Assembly: GCA_017464525.1 (NCBI GenBank)
Contig: JAFTZM010000021.1
Coordinates: 1-64,000 of the forward strand
Origin: Clostridia bacterium
Lineage (GTDB): Bacteria; Bacillota; Clostridia; Oscillospirales; QAKW01
Reading direction: 5' to 3'
DNA length: 64,000 bases
The notes below the pieces were generated by a model. That model worked only from the letters and a program-made list of their open reading frames with translations, was not told the origin of the DNA and did not search any database. Below, in pieces: positions 18,877-27,683 of the stretch. Position 1 is the stretch's first letter. Each line of letters begins with the position of its first letter. Position numbers and translations under genes: made by a program.

Positions 18877-19906
18877 GATGAACCACACCTCCCTGCAGGA
18901 TGTAACGGCTGATAAGCCTGGAGCAGGCGTGCATATCCGAAAGATCCGCCACCTCACAGCCGCTATGCATATACCGCAAAGGAATGGAGACCATCCCCGT
19001 TGCAACACCGCAGCGGCTGGCGGCGATACAATCGCTGTTGGTCCCGGTACGGCCGCCCATGGCTTCCCGGGCAAAGGGAATATCATAGCGGTCAGCCAGC
19101 TCGAACAGCCGGGCAGTCACCTCTCCGTTCAGCACCGGAGAGATCCCGACCACCGCACCGCTCCCCAAAGGAAAAGCTTTATCCTTGGGGGTATTATTGG
19201 ATGTGCCATGAGTTACATCCACCACGATGGCCTCATCCGGCCCCAGTTCCCAAGCAGCATGGCGGGCACCGAAGCCGCTGAATTCCTCCCCGGCTGAAAA
19301 GACCGTATACAGATCCACCGGCAAGGGCATTTTCTGCAGAGAATTCAGAACATCCAGCAAAACAGCAACTCCTGCACGGTTATCCAGCGCCTTGCCGCTC
19401 ACGCGGTTATTCAGCAGATCATTACAGCCCTGCCGCAAAACGATGGGATCCCCCACCTTGACCAGCGCACGGACCCGCTCTGCAGGATAGCCGATATCGA
19501 TGACCATTTTATCCATAGGCAAAGGCTTTTTACGCTCCTCCGCAGAAAGAAGATGCGGCGGCAGAGTAGCCACTACGCCGGGCAGCGGGCGCACCCCCTT
19601 GACCGTAACCGTTGCCGCAGGCAGGCAGACCGGAGAAAAACCGGCCAGATTCACAAAATGGATAAATCCATGATCATCGATTTTAGATACCATCAGACCG
19701 ATCTCATCCAGATGCGCATCCAGCAGGATCTTTTTTGCATTGGGAAGAGCGGCCTTCCGGAAGCCGATCAGGTTTCCGCTACAATCTACGGTACATTCAT
19801 CCACCAAGGGTGCAAGAAGCCCCTTTGCCCCGGAGGCAGGGACCTCAAAGCCGGAGGGTAGATGTTCCCCGCAAAGCTCAAATAAATAGTTCTGAAGATT
19901 TTTCAT
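18869..19906 (-). CDS. M42-family aminopeptidase, paralogue 3
   Basis: The 345-residue protein shows ILLDAHLDEIGLM, GKALDNRAGVAV, SAGEEFSGFGAR, AIVVDVTHG and RYMHSGCE, the full M42 ligand set. Its ATG overlaps the murD stop by one base (TAATG), so it is translationally coupled to murD. The three paralogues differ clearly from one another, which argues for old duplication and different peptide specificities rather than recent copying. Confidence 0.92.
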   Translation of the reverse strand: MKNLQNYLFELCGEHLPSGFEVPASGAKGLLAPLVDECTVDCSGNLIGFRKAALPNAKKILLDAHLDEIGLMVSKIDDHGFIHFVNLAGFSPVCLPAATVTVKGVRPLPGVVATLPPHLLSAEERKKPLPMDKMVIDIGYPAERVRALVKVGDPIVLRQGCNDLLNNRVSGKALDNRAGVAVLLDVLNSLQKMPLPVDLYTVFSAGEEFSGFGARHAAWELGPDEAIVVDVTHGTSNNTPKDKAFPLGSGAVVGISPVLNGEVTARLFELADRYDIPFAREAMGGRTGTNSDCIAASRCGVATGMVSIPLRYMHSGCEVADLSDMHACSRLISRYILQGGVVHHE

Positions 19907-21258
19907 TACAGTTCCTTTACTACGGACACGAAGAAATCGCCCCGTTCCTCAAAATTCCTGAATTGATCAAAGCTGGCAGAGGCCGGCGAAAGCAACACGA
20001 TATCGCCGGGAACAGATTCTTCATACGCCGCTTGGATCGCAGCCCGGAGATCCGGATAGATCTCCATGGGGAAATCCGGCGCGCAAGAAGCAACCGCCTC
20101 TTGGATCTTTTCTGCGGTTGCGCCGCAGAGATAAAGTTTTTCTGCGCACTCCGGTACCACCGGACCCAGCGCATCATAAGGGATCTTTTTATCGTAACCG
20201 CCGGCGATCAGCCGAACCTTCTTTTCAAAGCTCCGAAGGGTCGCAATGGTGCGGGTGGGCGAAGAACCGATGGAATCGTTGAAAAACCGGACGCCGCTTA
20301 CCTCACGGATAAATTCCATCCGGTGGCGTACTCCGCCGAATTCCCTTGCCACTTCGGCAATGATCTCCGGATCCACCAAGTCCTTTACCGCCAGGACAGC
20401 GGCCATAAAGTTTTCTACATTATGGTCCCCCCGCAGCAGAAGTTCCTTCCGATCCAGCAGCTTTTCCCCATTCAAGTAGATGGCGCCATCCCGATAGCAG
20501 GCATCCGCCTCCTTGCGGGAGGAGAACATCCGCACCCTTCCTTGGGCCTGAGAAGCAAATCCGGCAGTTACTGCATTATCCGCATTCAAAACCAAAAGAT
20601 CCTCCTCGCCCTGATAACGGAAGATGTTGGCCTTGGCCTCGGTGTATTCCTCCATATCCTTATGAACATCCAGATGGTTGGGAGAAAGATTGGTCACCAC
20701 GCTGATATGGGCGCTTTTTCGCAGGGTATGCAGCTGAAAGCTGGAAAGCTCGGCCACCACCAGATCCTCTGCAGAGATCTCCTTCAAGCGGCAAAAAAGC
20801 GGAAAACCGATATTACCGCCCAGATGCACCTTAGCAAAGGTACGGCGAAGCATTTCATAGATCAGGCTTGTGGTGGTGGTTTTACCGTCGCTGCCGGTAA
20901 CGGCAATGATCCGGCAGGGGCAGTATTCAAAAAAGAGCTCCATCTCGCTGGTAACAACGCTGCCTTTTTGCCGGGCCGCCTCCAGGGCGGGGTGATCAAA
21001 TCGCATACCGGGGGTCTTGATGATCCAATCCCCGCAGAGATGATCCATGTAATCCGGGCCGCAGAACAGCTCCACCCCCAACGCCCGTAGCTCTTTGCCG
21101 GCTTCGCCCAGCTGCTCCTCGGTGCGCTTATCAAAGGCAAACACCTGAATTCCCATCTCCGCAAGCATGGTAATAATGGGCTTATTGGATACGCCGATGC
21201 CCACCACGCCGACGCTTTTGCCCTTTATATCCTTTTGAAAACGTTCCATATGTTTCAT
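19906..21258 (-). CDS. murD: UDP-N-acetylmuramoylalanine-D-glutamate ligase
   Basis: The 450-residue Mur ligase has an N-terminal UDP-binding Rossmann-like domain (KSVGVVGIGVSNKPII), the ATP-binding AVTGSDGKTTTTSLIYEML near residue 120, LSSFQL, and NLSPNHLDVH, then a C-terminal domain with FNDSIGSSPTRTIATL, characteristic of MurD. It adds D-glutamate to UDP-MurNAc-L-Ala in the cytoplasm. It is outside any dcw cluster and instead heads an operon with three aminopeptidase genes. The start has AAAGGAG 7 nt upstream. Confidence 0.94.
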   Translation of the reverse strand: MKHMERFQKDIKGKSVGVVGIGVSNKPIITMLAEMGIQVFAFDKRTEEQLGEAGKELRALGVELFCGPDYMDHLCGDWIIKTPGMRFDHPALEAARQKGSVVTSEMELFFEYCPCRIIAVTGSDGKTTTTSLIYEMLRRTFAKVHLGGNIGFPLFCRLKEISAEDLVVAELSSFQLHTLRKSAHISVVTNLSPNHLDVHKDMEEYTEAKANIFRYQGEEDLLVLNADNAVTAGFASQAQGRVRMFSSRKEADACYRDGAIYLNGEKLLDRKELLLRGDHNVENFMAAVLAVKDLVDPEIIAEVAREFGGVRHRMEFIREVSGVRFFNDSIGSSPTRTIATLRSFEKKVRLIAGGYDKKIPYDALGPVVPECAEKLYLCGATAEKIQEAVASCAPDFPMEIYPDLRAAIQAAYEESVPGDIVLLSPASASFDQFRNFEERGDFFVSVVKEL

Positions 21259-21292
21259 ATTCCCGCTCCTTTATTGGTTTACATACATCTTT

Positions 21293-21321
21293 ATTATATA
21301 ATTTCATAAATTATTTAGCAA
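21293..21321 (-). promoter_or_regulatory. Promoter of the murD operon
   Basis: Minus-strand TTGCTA (21316-21321) and TATAAT (21293-21298) with a 17-bp spacer. Confidence 0.75.
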
Positions 21322-21355
21322 CATATTTATTTACTTTTTTTATTTTTTATGATAA

Positions 21356-21361
21356 TATAAT
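21356..21361 (+). promoter_or_regulatory. -10 box of rnpB
   Basis: A perfect TATAAT lies just before the RNase P RNA. No good -35 is seen; the stretch upstream is T-rich. Confidence 0.6.
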
Positions 21362-21364
21362 AGC

Positions 21365-21704
21365 AATGAGTGGGCTGAACAGTCGCCGTAGGGCATTGCC
21401 TTGCGGAGGAAAGTCCGAGCATCTCGGGCCGGGATAGTGGGTAACACCCACCGAAGGCGACTTCAGGGATAGTGCAACAGAAATATACCGCCGTTTTGAA
21501 CGGTAAGGATGGAAAGGCGAGGTAAGAGCTCACCACCCCTTATGGTGACATAGGGGGTCTGTAAACCCTATCCGATGCAACACCGACAGAGGCGAGGGAG
21601 GCCCGCCTGTTTGAACCTCGAAAGCGTGGCTTGAGGCATCCGGCAACGGGTGATCCAGATAGATGACTGTTCTCGACAGAACTCGGCTTACAGGCCCACT
21701 CATT
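21365..21704 (+). ncRNA. rnpB: RNase P RNA, class A
   Basis: About 340 nt begin and end with the complementary P1 strands (21365-21375 with 21694-21704). The conserved core is present: GGAGGAAAGTCCGAGC early, ACAGAAATATACCGCC in the middle, AAGGGTGAAA-type elements in the form GGTAAGGATGGAAAGGCG, and the late GACAGAACTCGGCTTACAGGC reduced here to ACAGAACTCGGCTTACAG. The RNA is the catalytic subunit that matures tRNA 5' ends. The layout is the ancestral A type, found in many Clostridia, rather than the Bacillus B type. Confidence 0.95.
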
Positions 21705-21705
21705 G

Positions 21706-21742
21706 AAAAAGAGATGTTCCGAAACGGAACATCTCTTTTTTT
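21706..21742 (+). terminator. Terminator of rnpB
   Basis: A 16-bp stem (21706-21721 with 21725-21740), loop AAA, followed by a run of seven T. Confidence 0.93.
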
Positions 21743-21819
21743 AAAAACTTTTAAAAAAGAGCGCAAATCTAATTAATTACATTCCGACAGAGTATGCAAT
21801 ATGCCGAACGATGGAAAGG

Positions 21820-21856
21820 GACTGTAAAAGAGTTTTAAGATTATACAGTCTTTTTT
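21820..21856 (+). terminator. Possible second plus-strand terminator
   Basis: GACTGTA (21820-21826) and TACAGTC (21844-21850) flank a 17-nt loop and are followed by TTTTTT. It faces the end of the minus-strand lipoprotein gene. On the minus strand no T-run follows, so it would not serve that gene well. Confidence 0.45.
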
Positions 21857-21858
21857 AG

Positions 21859-22842
21859 TTATACTTTCGGTCGGCTCCAGGAGCCGTAGATCCCATCATC
21901 CCCAAAAAAGGAGAGATCCCCCGAATAACGGATATGCTTTTTCGGCCAGATCTTGATCTGAAAGCGGGTGGCAGTTTGAACCAGGATATGATCGTCCAGC
22001 ATGGCAAGCATCTCTTCATCAGTATTGGTGAGAACCGGAATTCCGGCGCCCTTGAAAACAAACTGTTCCTCGCCGGAAGCCGTTGTTTCCTCCATTCGGA
22101 TCATTTCCTGCTTTCCCCGATAAAAATCCAGCAGTTCTGCCAAATATGTTGGATCATAAACCGCATAATCCTCCGGCAACGGAAGTTCATAATAGCAGGT
22201 CAAATAGATCCCTTCATGATTTTTTGAAGGCTTCAAATATAGCAGGGTGCGCCGATCGTTTTTCAGCATTGTTTTCCAATTACCAAAATAATAAATATAG
22301 GAGTCTGTATCCTCTTTAATAATGGGGCAATAAGATTCCTGAATTTTAATTTTGGATGTTGCGATGTTTCCATAAAGGACCCGTTCCACCGAAAAATCAG
22401 TCAAGGTAGTTTTATTCGTTGCCACATGGGCCTCCCGGATTCCCACCGCATGGCCAATCACGATCACCCCGTTCTCGCCGAGGCTGTCCATCAACTCTTG
22501 GTAGGTTCGAGGCAGATCAAGACCATCCATCATTTTGTTCTCTTCTTTCTTTATTTGTGAAAAATCCTGATCAGGAAAGAAAAAAACCTTTTCGTTTTCA
22601 TATAGCGGGTGTATCTCCAGATCATCCGACATTGTGCAGGTCTGGATGGTTTGTAATTCTTTAATTGATTCTACTGATTCCTCAAATTCGGTTAAACTGT
22701 TCTCCTCTTCTTGTTGGCTGGATGAACCCGCCACCACATTCAAAATTCTTTCATTTTGAAATTTATCTGTTTTCTTACATCCTACACAGACAACAATCAA
22801 GCCCAACATGAGAACACTTATGATTAGAAACCTTCTTTTCAT
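21859..22842 (-). CDS. Putative lipoprotein of unknown function
   Basis: The 327-residue protein starts with a lipoprotein signal (MKRRFLIISV, hydrophobic core, then CVGC with Cys near residue 22). The following stretch is low-complexity, Ser/Glu-rich (about 45-65), typical of a linker that leaves the membrane. I do not recognise the globular domain; it contains segments such as GENGVIVIGHAVGI and SVERVLYGN that hint at a small beta-rich domain. The start at 22842 was chosen for the AAGGGGGT site. It lies 16 bp after the broken metalloprotease gene and is as AT-rich as that gene, unlike the neighbouring core genes, so the pair probably arrived together. Confidence 0.75.
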   Translation of the reverse strand: MKRRFLIISVLMLGLIVVCVGCKKTDKFQNERILNVVAGSSSQQEEENSLTEFEESVESIKELQTIQTCTMSDDLEIHPLYENEKVFFFPDQDFSQIKKEENKMMDGLDLPRTYQELMDSLGENGVIVIGHAVGIREAHVATNKTTLTDFSVERVLYGNIATSKIKIQESYCPIIKEDTDSYIYYFGNWKTMLKNDRRTLLYLKPSKNHEGIYLTCYYELPLPEDYAVYDPTYLAELLDFYRGKQEMIRMEETTASGEEQFVFKGAGIPVLTNTDEEMLAMLDDHILVQTATRFQIKIWPKKHIRYSGDLSFFGDDGIYGSWSRPKV

Positions 22843-22858
22843 CTCTTTACCCCCTTCA

Positions 22859-23966
22859 TCAATAGTTGGTTTCCCATTTTTCACACAATCGATATCCATC
22901 GAGTACCGTTGGAACTTTTTGAGTATATGCTCCCTGATCCATAACAGTATATAACAAAGGAACATCATCCCAATAATAACTATCCCCATCTTTTTTATAC
23001 CATGAATAAGTATGGGTCAATTTAAGAGCATGACCAATTTCATGTATAAGGGTTTTCCTTTTTTGTTCTGCTGAATAACCGCTCATGACTTCAAAATCTA
23101 ATTGTATTTCTGTTGTATGCCAATTCGAATTGTAATTTTCCTCAGTAGTCTCAAGAAGTATTACTCCATTATCACAAGAATACTCATATGGATCAGTTGA
23201 TCCAGCAGCAATTATATTTCGCATTCCATAAAGCCAAACATGCTTGAACATCGCTTACAGAAAAATATTGCTGTACAGCTTTATCAACATAGACATTATA
23301 TCCAATAGGTTCCTGCGTTCCCAAATATTGACCATAGGTTCCTTCCCAAGGTGCATTCAATCGATATAACTGCCACACTTGCGTGCTTAATACACTATTA
23401 GTATTAATTGTCGATTGAATAATGCCAATACCATCTGTTAAATCAGAAGAGGACACAGTGATAGCACGATGCTCTCCAGAACTTCTTGTGAGAATTGCAA
23501 AATGAACGTTAGAGGTACTACTGTAATTATCTGTAACCTTTACAAACCTAAATTCTTGGCGTTTATCTGTTGTGCTTTTAATTTGCGTATGTAACGGCAA
23601 TTGATTCGCATATCCCCAACCAGTCACCTCTAACACTCTTGTTTCATCCTAAGCAGGACTAATTTTATAAAAACTCATATACTCTCGGTTAGTTTCTGCC
23701 TTTTCGAGTTTAAAAACCTGATTTAATGCTCCGGTATATTCAGACTGAACAATTCAACTGTCGCTCCACGTTAGCGCTAAATCTGTATCATATCTTACAA
23801 TTGAGAAAAAACCATCTGGATATTCTATAGCTGTATCACTTAAATTTGAAACACTTCCAGCTGTTTCCTCATGTTCCTCAGCGATTGCCCCATTGCCCCA
23901 GTTTAAGAAAACCGTTACTAGCACCATAACAATCGAAACAAACCGCCAAAACTCTTGTTTTCGCAT
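22859..23966 (-). pseudogene. Decayed secreted zinc metalloprotease (HEIGH motif)
   Basis: The reading frame begins at 23966 with a signal peptide (RKQEFWRFVSIVMVLVTVF). It is interrupted by two in-frame stops, TGA at 23754-23756 and TAG at 23649-23651, and continues in the same frame to about 23215-23245, where a one-base shift is needed to reach the C-terminal part. That part holds LIHEIGHALKLTH, an HExxH zinc motif with a third His as in metzincins, although the usual Gly is Lys. Between the breaks the translation stays protein-like, which supports gene decay rather than separate genes. The gene is AT-rich relative to its surroundings. Sequencing error could explain one break but hardly three. 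Confidence 0.8.
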
Positions 23967-23974
23967 AAAAAAAC

Positions 23975-24028
23975 GCCTCCTTAATATAATATTGGGTTTT
24001 ATCCCCAATTAAAATATAATAAGGAGGC
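23975..24028 (-). promoter_or_regulatory. Long inverted repeat masking the ribosome binding site
   Basis: GCCTCCTTA (23975-23983) and TAAGGAGGC (24020-24028) form the outer arms, with further ATTGGG/CCCAAT pairing inside. On the minus strand the 3' arm contains the AAGGAGG site of the metalloprotease pseudogene, 8 nt before its ATG. If transcribed, the hairpin would hide that site. Whether it is a regulator, part of a small repeat, or both is not decidable here. Confidence 0.6.
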
Positions 24029-24151
24029 TTGAAAAAGTCAATATCTATCTATTTTTTGCAAAGTAAATTAATATCTCGTCAGTAATTTAGATATTATTAA
24101 CAAAAATTCAACTATTCTCGCGGGGTACACATTTTTTGACAGTCTCTCGCT

Positions 24152-25183
24152 TTATAAGCGGTCGGCGATCTCGTATACCAACTGCTCTGTTTTTTCCCAG
24201 CCGAGGCAGGGATCGGTAATGGATTTCCCGTAGCAGAAGGCATCGCCGATCTTCTGAGTACCATCCTCGATATAGCTTTCGATCATCAGGCCCTTCACCA
24301 GCTTGCGGATATCTCCGTTCTGCCGGCAGCTATACAAGATATCCCGGGCGATCCGGATCTGCTGCTCATACTGCTTACCGGAATTGGCATGGTTGGTATC
24401 CACGATAACAGCCGGATTTGCAAGATCGGTCTTGGCGTAGGTCTCGCAAAGCTTGACCAGATCCTCATAATGGTAATTGGGCAAAGAACGGCCGCTGCTG
24501 TCCACATACCCCCGCAGGATAGCATGGGTCAGAGGATTACCGGTGCTTTCTACCTCCCAGCCCCGATAGATAAAGGTATGAGAATGCTGACCGGCGGTAA
24601 TGGAATTCATCATCACCGAAAGGTCGCCGCCGGTGGGGTTCTTCATTCCCACTGGAATATCCAAGCCGCTGGCAGTGAGACGGTGCTGCTGGTTTTCCAC
24701 CGAACGTGCCCCGATGGCCACATAAGAAAGAAGATCGGAAAGATAACGGTAGTTTTCGGGATAAAGCATTTCATCCGCACAGCTGAACTGATAATCCGCC
24801 AAAGCACACATATGCACATCACGGATGGCCAGGATCCCCTTCAGCATATCCGGCTTTTCATTAGGATCGGGCTGATGCAGCATCCCCTTATACCCATCCC
24901 CGGTAGTACGAGGCTTATTGGTATAGATGCGGGGAACGATCATGATCTTATCCTTCACCTGATCCTCCAGCCTGCGGAGGCGGCCGATATAATCCAGCAC
25001 CGATTCTTTAAAATCCGCAGAGCAGGGGCCGATGATCAGGGCAAAACGGTTGCTTTCCCCGGTAAAGATCTTTTTAAGCTCTTCGTCTCTTTTGGCTTTG
25101 ATCTGCAGCATCGCCTCGGTGGCAGAATATTGCTCCTTGATCAGCTGCGGGATAGGCAATTTTCGTTTAAAATTCATATTCAT
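24152..25183 (-). CDS. aroF: 3-deoxy-7-phosphoheptulonate synthase (class I, AroG/AroF type)
   Basis: The 343-residue protein is a class I alpha DAHP synthase: IIGPCSADFKESVLDYI, MIVPRIYTNKPRTTGDGYKGMLHQPD, GARSVENQQHRLTASGLDIPVGMKNPT and IVDTNHANSGKQYEQQ. It condenses PEP and erythrose 4-phosphate, the first step of aromatic synthesis. It is the last gene of the aromatic operon, 17 bp after tyrA. Which aromatic acid inhibits it cannot be told by eye. No clear terminator was recognised after it; the 185 bp up to the pseudogene hold nothing else I can name apart from the inverted repeat at 23975-24028. Confidence 0.94.
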   Translation of the reverse strand: MNMNFKRKLPIPQLIKEQYSATEAMLQIKAKRDEELKKIFTGESNRFALIIGPCSADFKESVLDYIGRLRRLEDQVKDKIMIVPRIYTNKPRTTGDGYKGMLHQPDPNEKPDMLKGILAIRDVHMCALADYQFSCADEMLYPENYRYLSDLLSYVAIGARSVENQQHRLTASGLDIPVGMKNPTGGDLSVMMNSITAGQHSHTFIYRGWEVESTGNPLTHAILRGYVDSSGRSLPNYHYEDLVKLCETYAKTDLANPAVIVDTNHANSGKQYEQQIRIARDILYSCRQNGDIRKLVKGLMIESYIEDGTQKIGDAFCYGKSITDPCLGWEKTEQLVYEIADRL

Positions 25184-25200
25184 AAAGCAAAGCCCCTTTC

Positions 25201-26061
25201 TTATTTATCAAAAAGCTTACGGCGCTCTGTGGAAAGCCGCATCATGGCCCGCATATCATCCAGATTATCATTTACAAGATCGTTCCGAAGCTCCTGAAAT
25301 TTTTCCATAAACAGATCCATCTGGGCCAATAATTGGTCTTTATTCATCATAAAAAGCTCGCTCCACATGGCATCGTTGATCTTGGCGATTCGGGTCAGAT
25401 CCCGGAAGGAATCGCCGGTATACTTCACCAGATGCTCATTATCATGGCAGCACATTAACGTAACGGCAATGCAATGGGTCAGCTGAGAAAGATAGGCGAT
25501 CATTTCATCATGCTTTTCGGGGCTCAGGCAGGAAACGGAACGAAATCCCAGTTCCCGGCCCAGCTCCTCACACAATGCGATGGCTTCGGGCGTATTTTTA
25601 TCGGTGGGGACCACGATATAATTGGCGCCGGCGAAGATGCGGTCATCGCTGTTTTCCACCCCGTAGACCTCCTTACCGGCCATGGGATGGGCAGCAATAA
25701 ATTCCACATCCTCCCGCAACATCTCCTGGATCTCATAGACCACGCTGCCCTTTACGCCGGTCACATCTGTCAGCACAGTACTGGGCTTGAAAAGATGCTG
25801 ATTTTCCTTGATCCAGTTCATAAATACATGGGGATACAAGGCAAATACGATCAGCTCCGCCCGTTGGATCATCTCCGCATCCACCTGAATAGATCCGGCG
25901 TCGATGAGATGATGCTCCAGGGCATAATCAATGGTGGATTGGGAGCGGGTGATGGCCTCCACATGGTAGCCCTTCTTTTTCAGGGCCATGGCATAGCTGC
26001 CGCCCAGCAGACCCAGCCCCACGATCAGAATATTGGTATTGGCATTTTTATTCAGTTTCAT
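25201..26061 (-). CDS. tyrA: Prephenate dehydrogenase
   Basis: The 286-residue protein has the N-terminal NAD-binding GLGLLGGSYAMALKKKGY, AITRSQSTID, then VTGVKGSV and AAHPMAGKEVYGVENS, the TyrA-type active-site region, and a helical C-terminal domain. It converts prephenate to 4-hydroxyphenylpyruvate on the way to tyrosine. It lacks a C-terminal ACT domain, so feedback control in the protein is not evident. It overlaps aroA by 14 bp and has GAGGT upstream of the ATG. Confidence 0.93.
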   Translation of the reverse strand: MKLNKNANTNILIVGLGLLGGSYAMALKKKGYHVEAITRSQSTIDYALEHHLIDAGSIQVDAEMIQRAELIVFALYPHVFMNWIKENQHLFKPSTVLTDVTGVKGSVVYEIQEMLREDVEFIAAHPMAGKEVYGVENSDDRIFAGANYIVVPTDKNTPEAIALCEELGRELGFRSVSCLSPEKHDEMIAYLSQLTHCIAVTLMCCHDNEHLVKYTGDSFRDLTRIAKINDAMWSELFMMNKDQLLAQMDLFMEKFQELRNDLVNDNLDDMRAMMRLSTERRKLFDK

Positions 26062-27256
26062 ATTTTATGACCTCGATTCCCAAAGAAGATAGTTTTTCAA
26101 AAAAGTCCGGCATACTCTTGGTGACCGCCTGAGCGCCCCGGATACTGCCGCCGGTACAGGTGCAGAGAACTGCCATAGCCATCACGATACGGTGATCGTT
26201 GTGACCGTCCAGCACCATGCCCGGTGCTCTCAGCTGACCGCCGGGAACGATAATACGGTTCTCCTCCAAAATTACATCGACCCCGCATTTTTTCAATTCT
26301 TCAGCCATAGCGGCGCCGCGGTCGCTCTCCTTGATCTTCAGGCGGGCCGTATCGGTAAACACACCGCCCTTCAAGGCAGCAGAAACCGCAAACAGAATGG
26401 GGCCCAGATCCGGGCAATTAGCCAAAGAAAGCGAGGGGGTACCGGCTGCAAGCCGGGCAAAATAATCCCGATATACACGGTCTCCCTGCAGGGAGTTTTC
26501 CTTCAGCCCGGTCACAGTAACATTGCCGCCGAAAAGATTGAGGGCATCCAAGAAAGCGGCATTGGAATAATCCCCCTCCACCGCACATTCCCGGCCAACG
26601 CCGGAGCCGCCGATCAGTTCCAGGCGGGTCTCCCCTGCCCAGCTTACCTGAAAACCGAATTCCTGCAACGCCGAGAGGGTCAGATCGATATAAGAGCGGC
26701 TCTCCACTTTTCCGGTCAACTGAATGGAGCTTTTTCCGTTTAAGGTCAGCAATGCAAAAATCAAGCCAGTGATAAATTGGCTGCTCACGCTGCCGTCCAC
26801 GGAATATTCCCCGTTTTGCAGCTTGCCGCAAACAGTGACCTGATTCCCGGCCTGAGAAAAGAAAAATCCTTTTTCAGCCGCCAATTGCCGATAGACAGTC
26901 AAAGGACGCTCCATCAGGCGGTCACTCCCCCGGAGAACGGATGTCACACCGGAAAGCAGGCAAAGAGGAAGCATAAAGCGCAAAGTGCTCCCGCTTTCCC
27001 GGCAAGGAAGCGTCTCAACGGCCTTCAATTCAGCGCCGCCCCAGACAGTCACCGCATCGTTACAGGCAGTGATTTCAACGCCTAATGCGCGCAGGCAATC
27101 GATGGTGGCAAGAATATCCTGGGAATACTCGATCCCCCGCACGATACTTTTACCCTTTGCCAAAGCCGCTGCGATCAGGTAACGGTGGGCCATACTTTTG
27201 GAGGGAGGAGCCTGAACCGTTCCTCCCGCAAGACCGGGCTTGATTTCAACCTTCAT
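26048..27256 (-). CDS. aroA: 3-phosphoshikimate 1-carboxyvinyltransferase (EPSP synthase)
   Basis: The 402-residue protein has PPSKSMAHRYLIAAALAKG near the N-terminus, LPCRESGSTLRFMLPL, the VDGSVSSQFITGL substrate loop, EGDYSNAAFLDAL and KESDR near the C-terminus. It joins PEP to shikimate 3-phosphate. The start at 27256 (MKVEIKPG) matches the family; a longer frame reaching 27337 overlaps aroQ and looks unrelated. It overlaps aroQ by 11 bp. It is slightly shorter than the roughly 427 residues of E. coli AroA. Confidence 0.94.
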   Translation of the reverse strand: MKVEIKPGLAGGTVQAPPSKSMAHRYLIAAALAKGKSIVRGIEYSQDILATIDCLRALGVEITACNDAVTVWGGAELKAVETLPCRESGSTLRFMLPLCLLSGVTSVLRGSDRLMERPLTVYRQLAAEKGFFFSQAGNQVTVCGKLQNGEYSVDGSVSSQFITGLIFALLTLNGKSSIQLTGKVESRSYIDLTLSALQEFGFQVSWAGETRLELIGGSGVGRECAVEGDYSNAAFLDALNLFGGNVTVTGLKENSLQGDRVYRDYFARLAAGTPSLSLANCPDLGPILFAVSAALKGGVFTDTARLKIKESDRGAAMAEELKKCGVDVILEENRIIVPGGQLRAPGMVLDGHNDHRIVMAMAVLCTCTGGSIRGAQAVTKSMPDFFEKLSSLGIEVIKYETE

Positions 27257-27683
27257 GAGATGCCTCCAGCAAAAAATCAATGGCTTCAAGGTAACCGTCG
27301 GTTCCATGGCCGGTGATGGTCTTGGCACAGGCGGCACGAATATAACTGATCTGGCGGAACTCCTCCCGCTTGCTCACATCGGAGATATGCACCTCCACCA
27401 TGGGCAAAGAAACTGCCTTAGCGGCATCCAGAATGGCAATGCTGGTATGGGTATAGGCGCCGGGATTGATGACGATCCCATCCATTCTGCCGTAGGCTCC
27501 CTGGATGGCATCTACCAAACCGCCCTCATGGTTGGATTGAAAAAATTCCACCTCAACGCCCTTGGCGCCGCAATAGGCTTTGATCTTTTTCAAAAGAGTA
27601 TCATAGGTCTCGGCGCCGTAGATACCGGGCTCACGAATGCCCAGCATATTCAGGTTGGGGCCGTTAATCACAAGAATTTTCAT
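27246..27683 (-). CDS. aroQ: 3-dehydroquinate dehydratase, type II
   Basis: The 145-residue protein begins ILVINGPNLNMLGIREPGIYG with the active-site Tyr, and continues QSNHEGGLVDAIQGA, INPGAYTHTSIAILDA and VEVHISDVSKREEFRQISY, all standard for type II dehydroquinase. It converts 3-dehydroquinate to 3-dehydroshikimate. It overlaps the end of aroE-aroK by 20 bp. Confidence 0.96.
   Translation of the reverse strand: MKILVINGPNLNMLGIREPGIYGAETYDTLLKKIKAYCGAKGVEVEFFQSNHEGGLVDAIQGAYGRMDGIVINPGAYTHTSIAILDAAKAVSLPMVEVHISDVSKREEFRQISYIRAACAKTITGHGTDGYLEAIDFLLEASHEG

Noticed and set aside
22859-23636. Two separate small genes, one with the HEIGH motif and one upstream
   Set aside because: The pieces continue each other with only two in-frame stops and one shift, and share a single signal peptide upstream, so one decayed gene is simpler.
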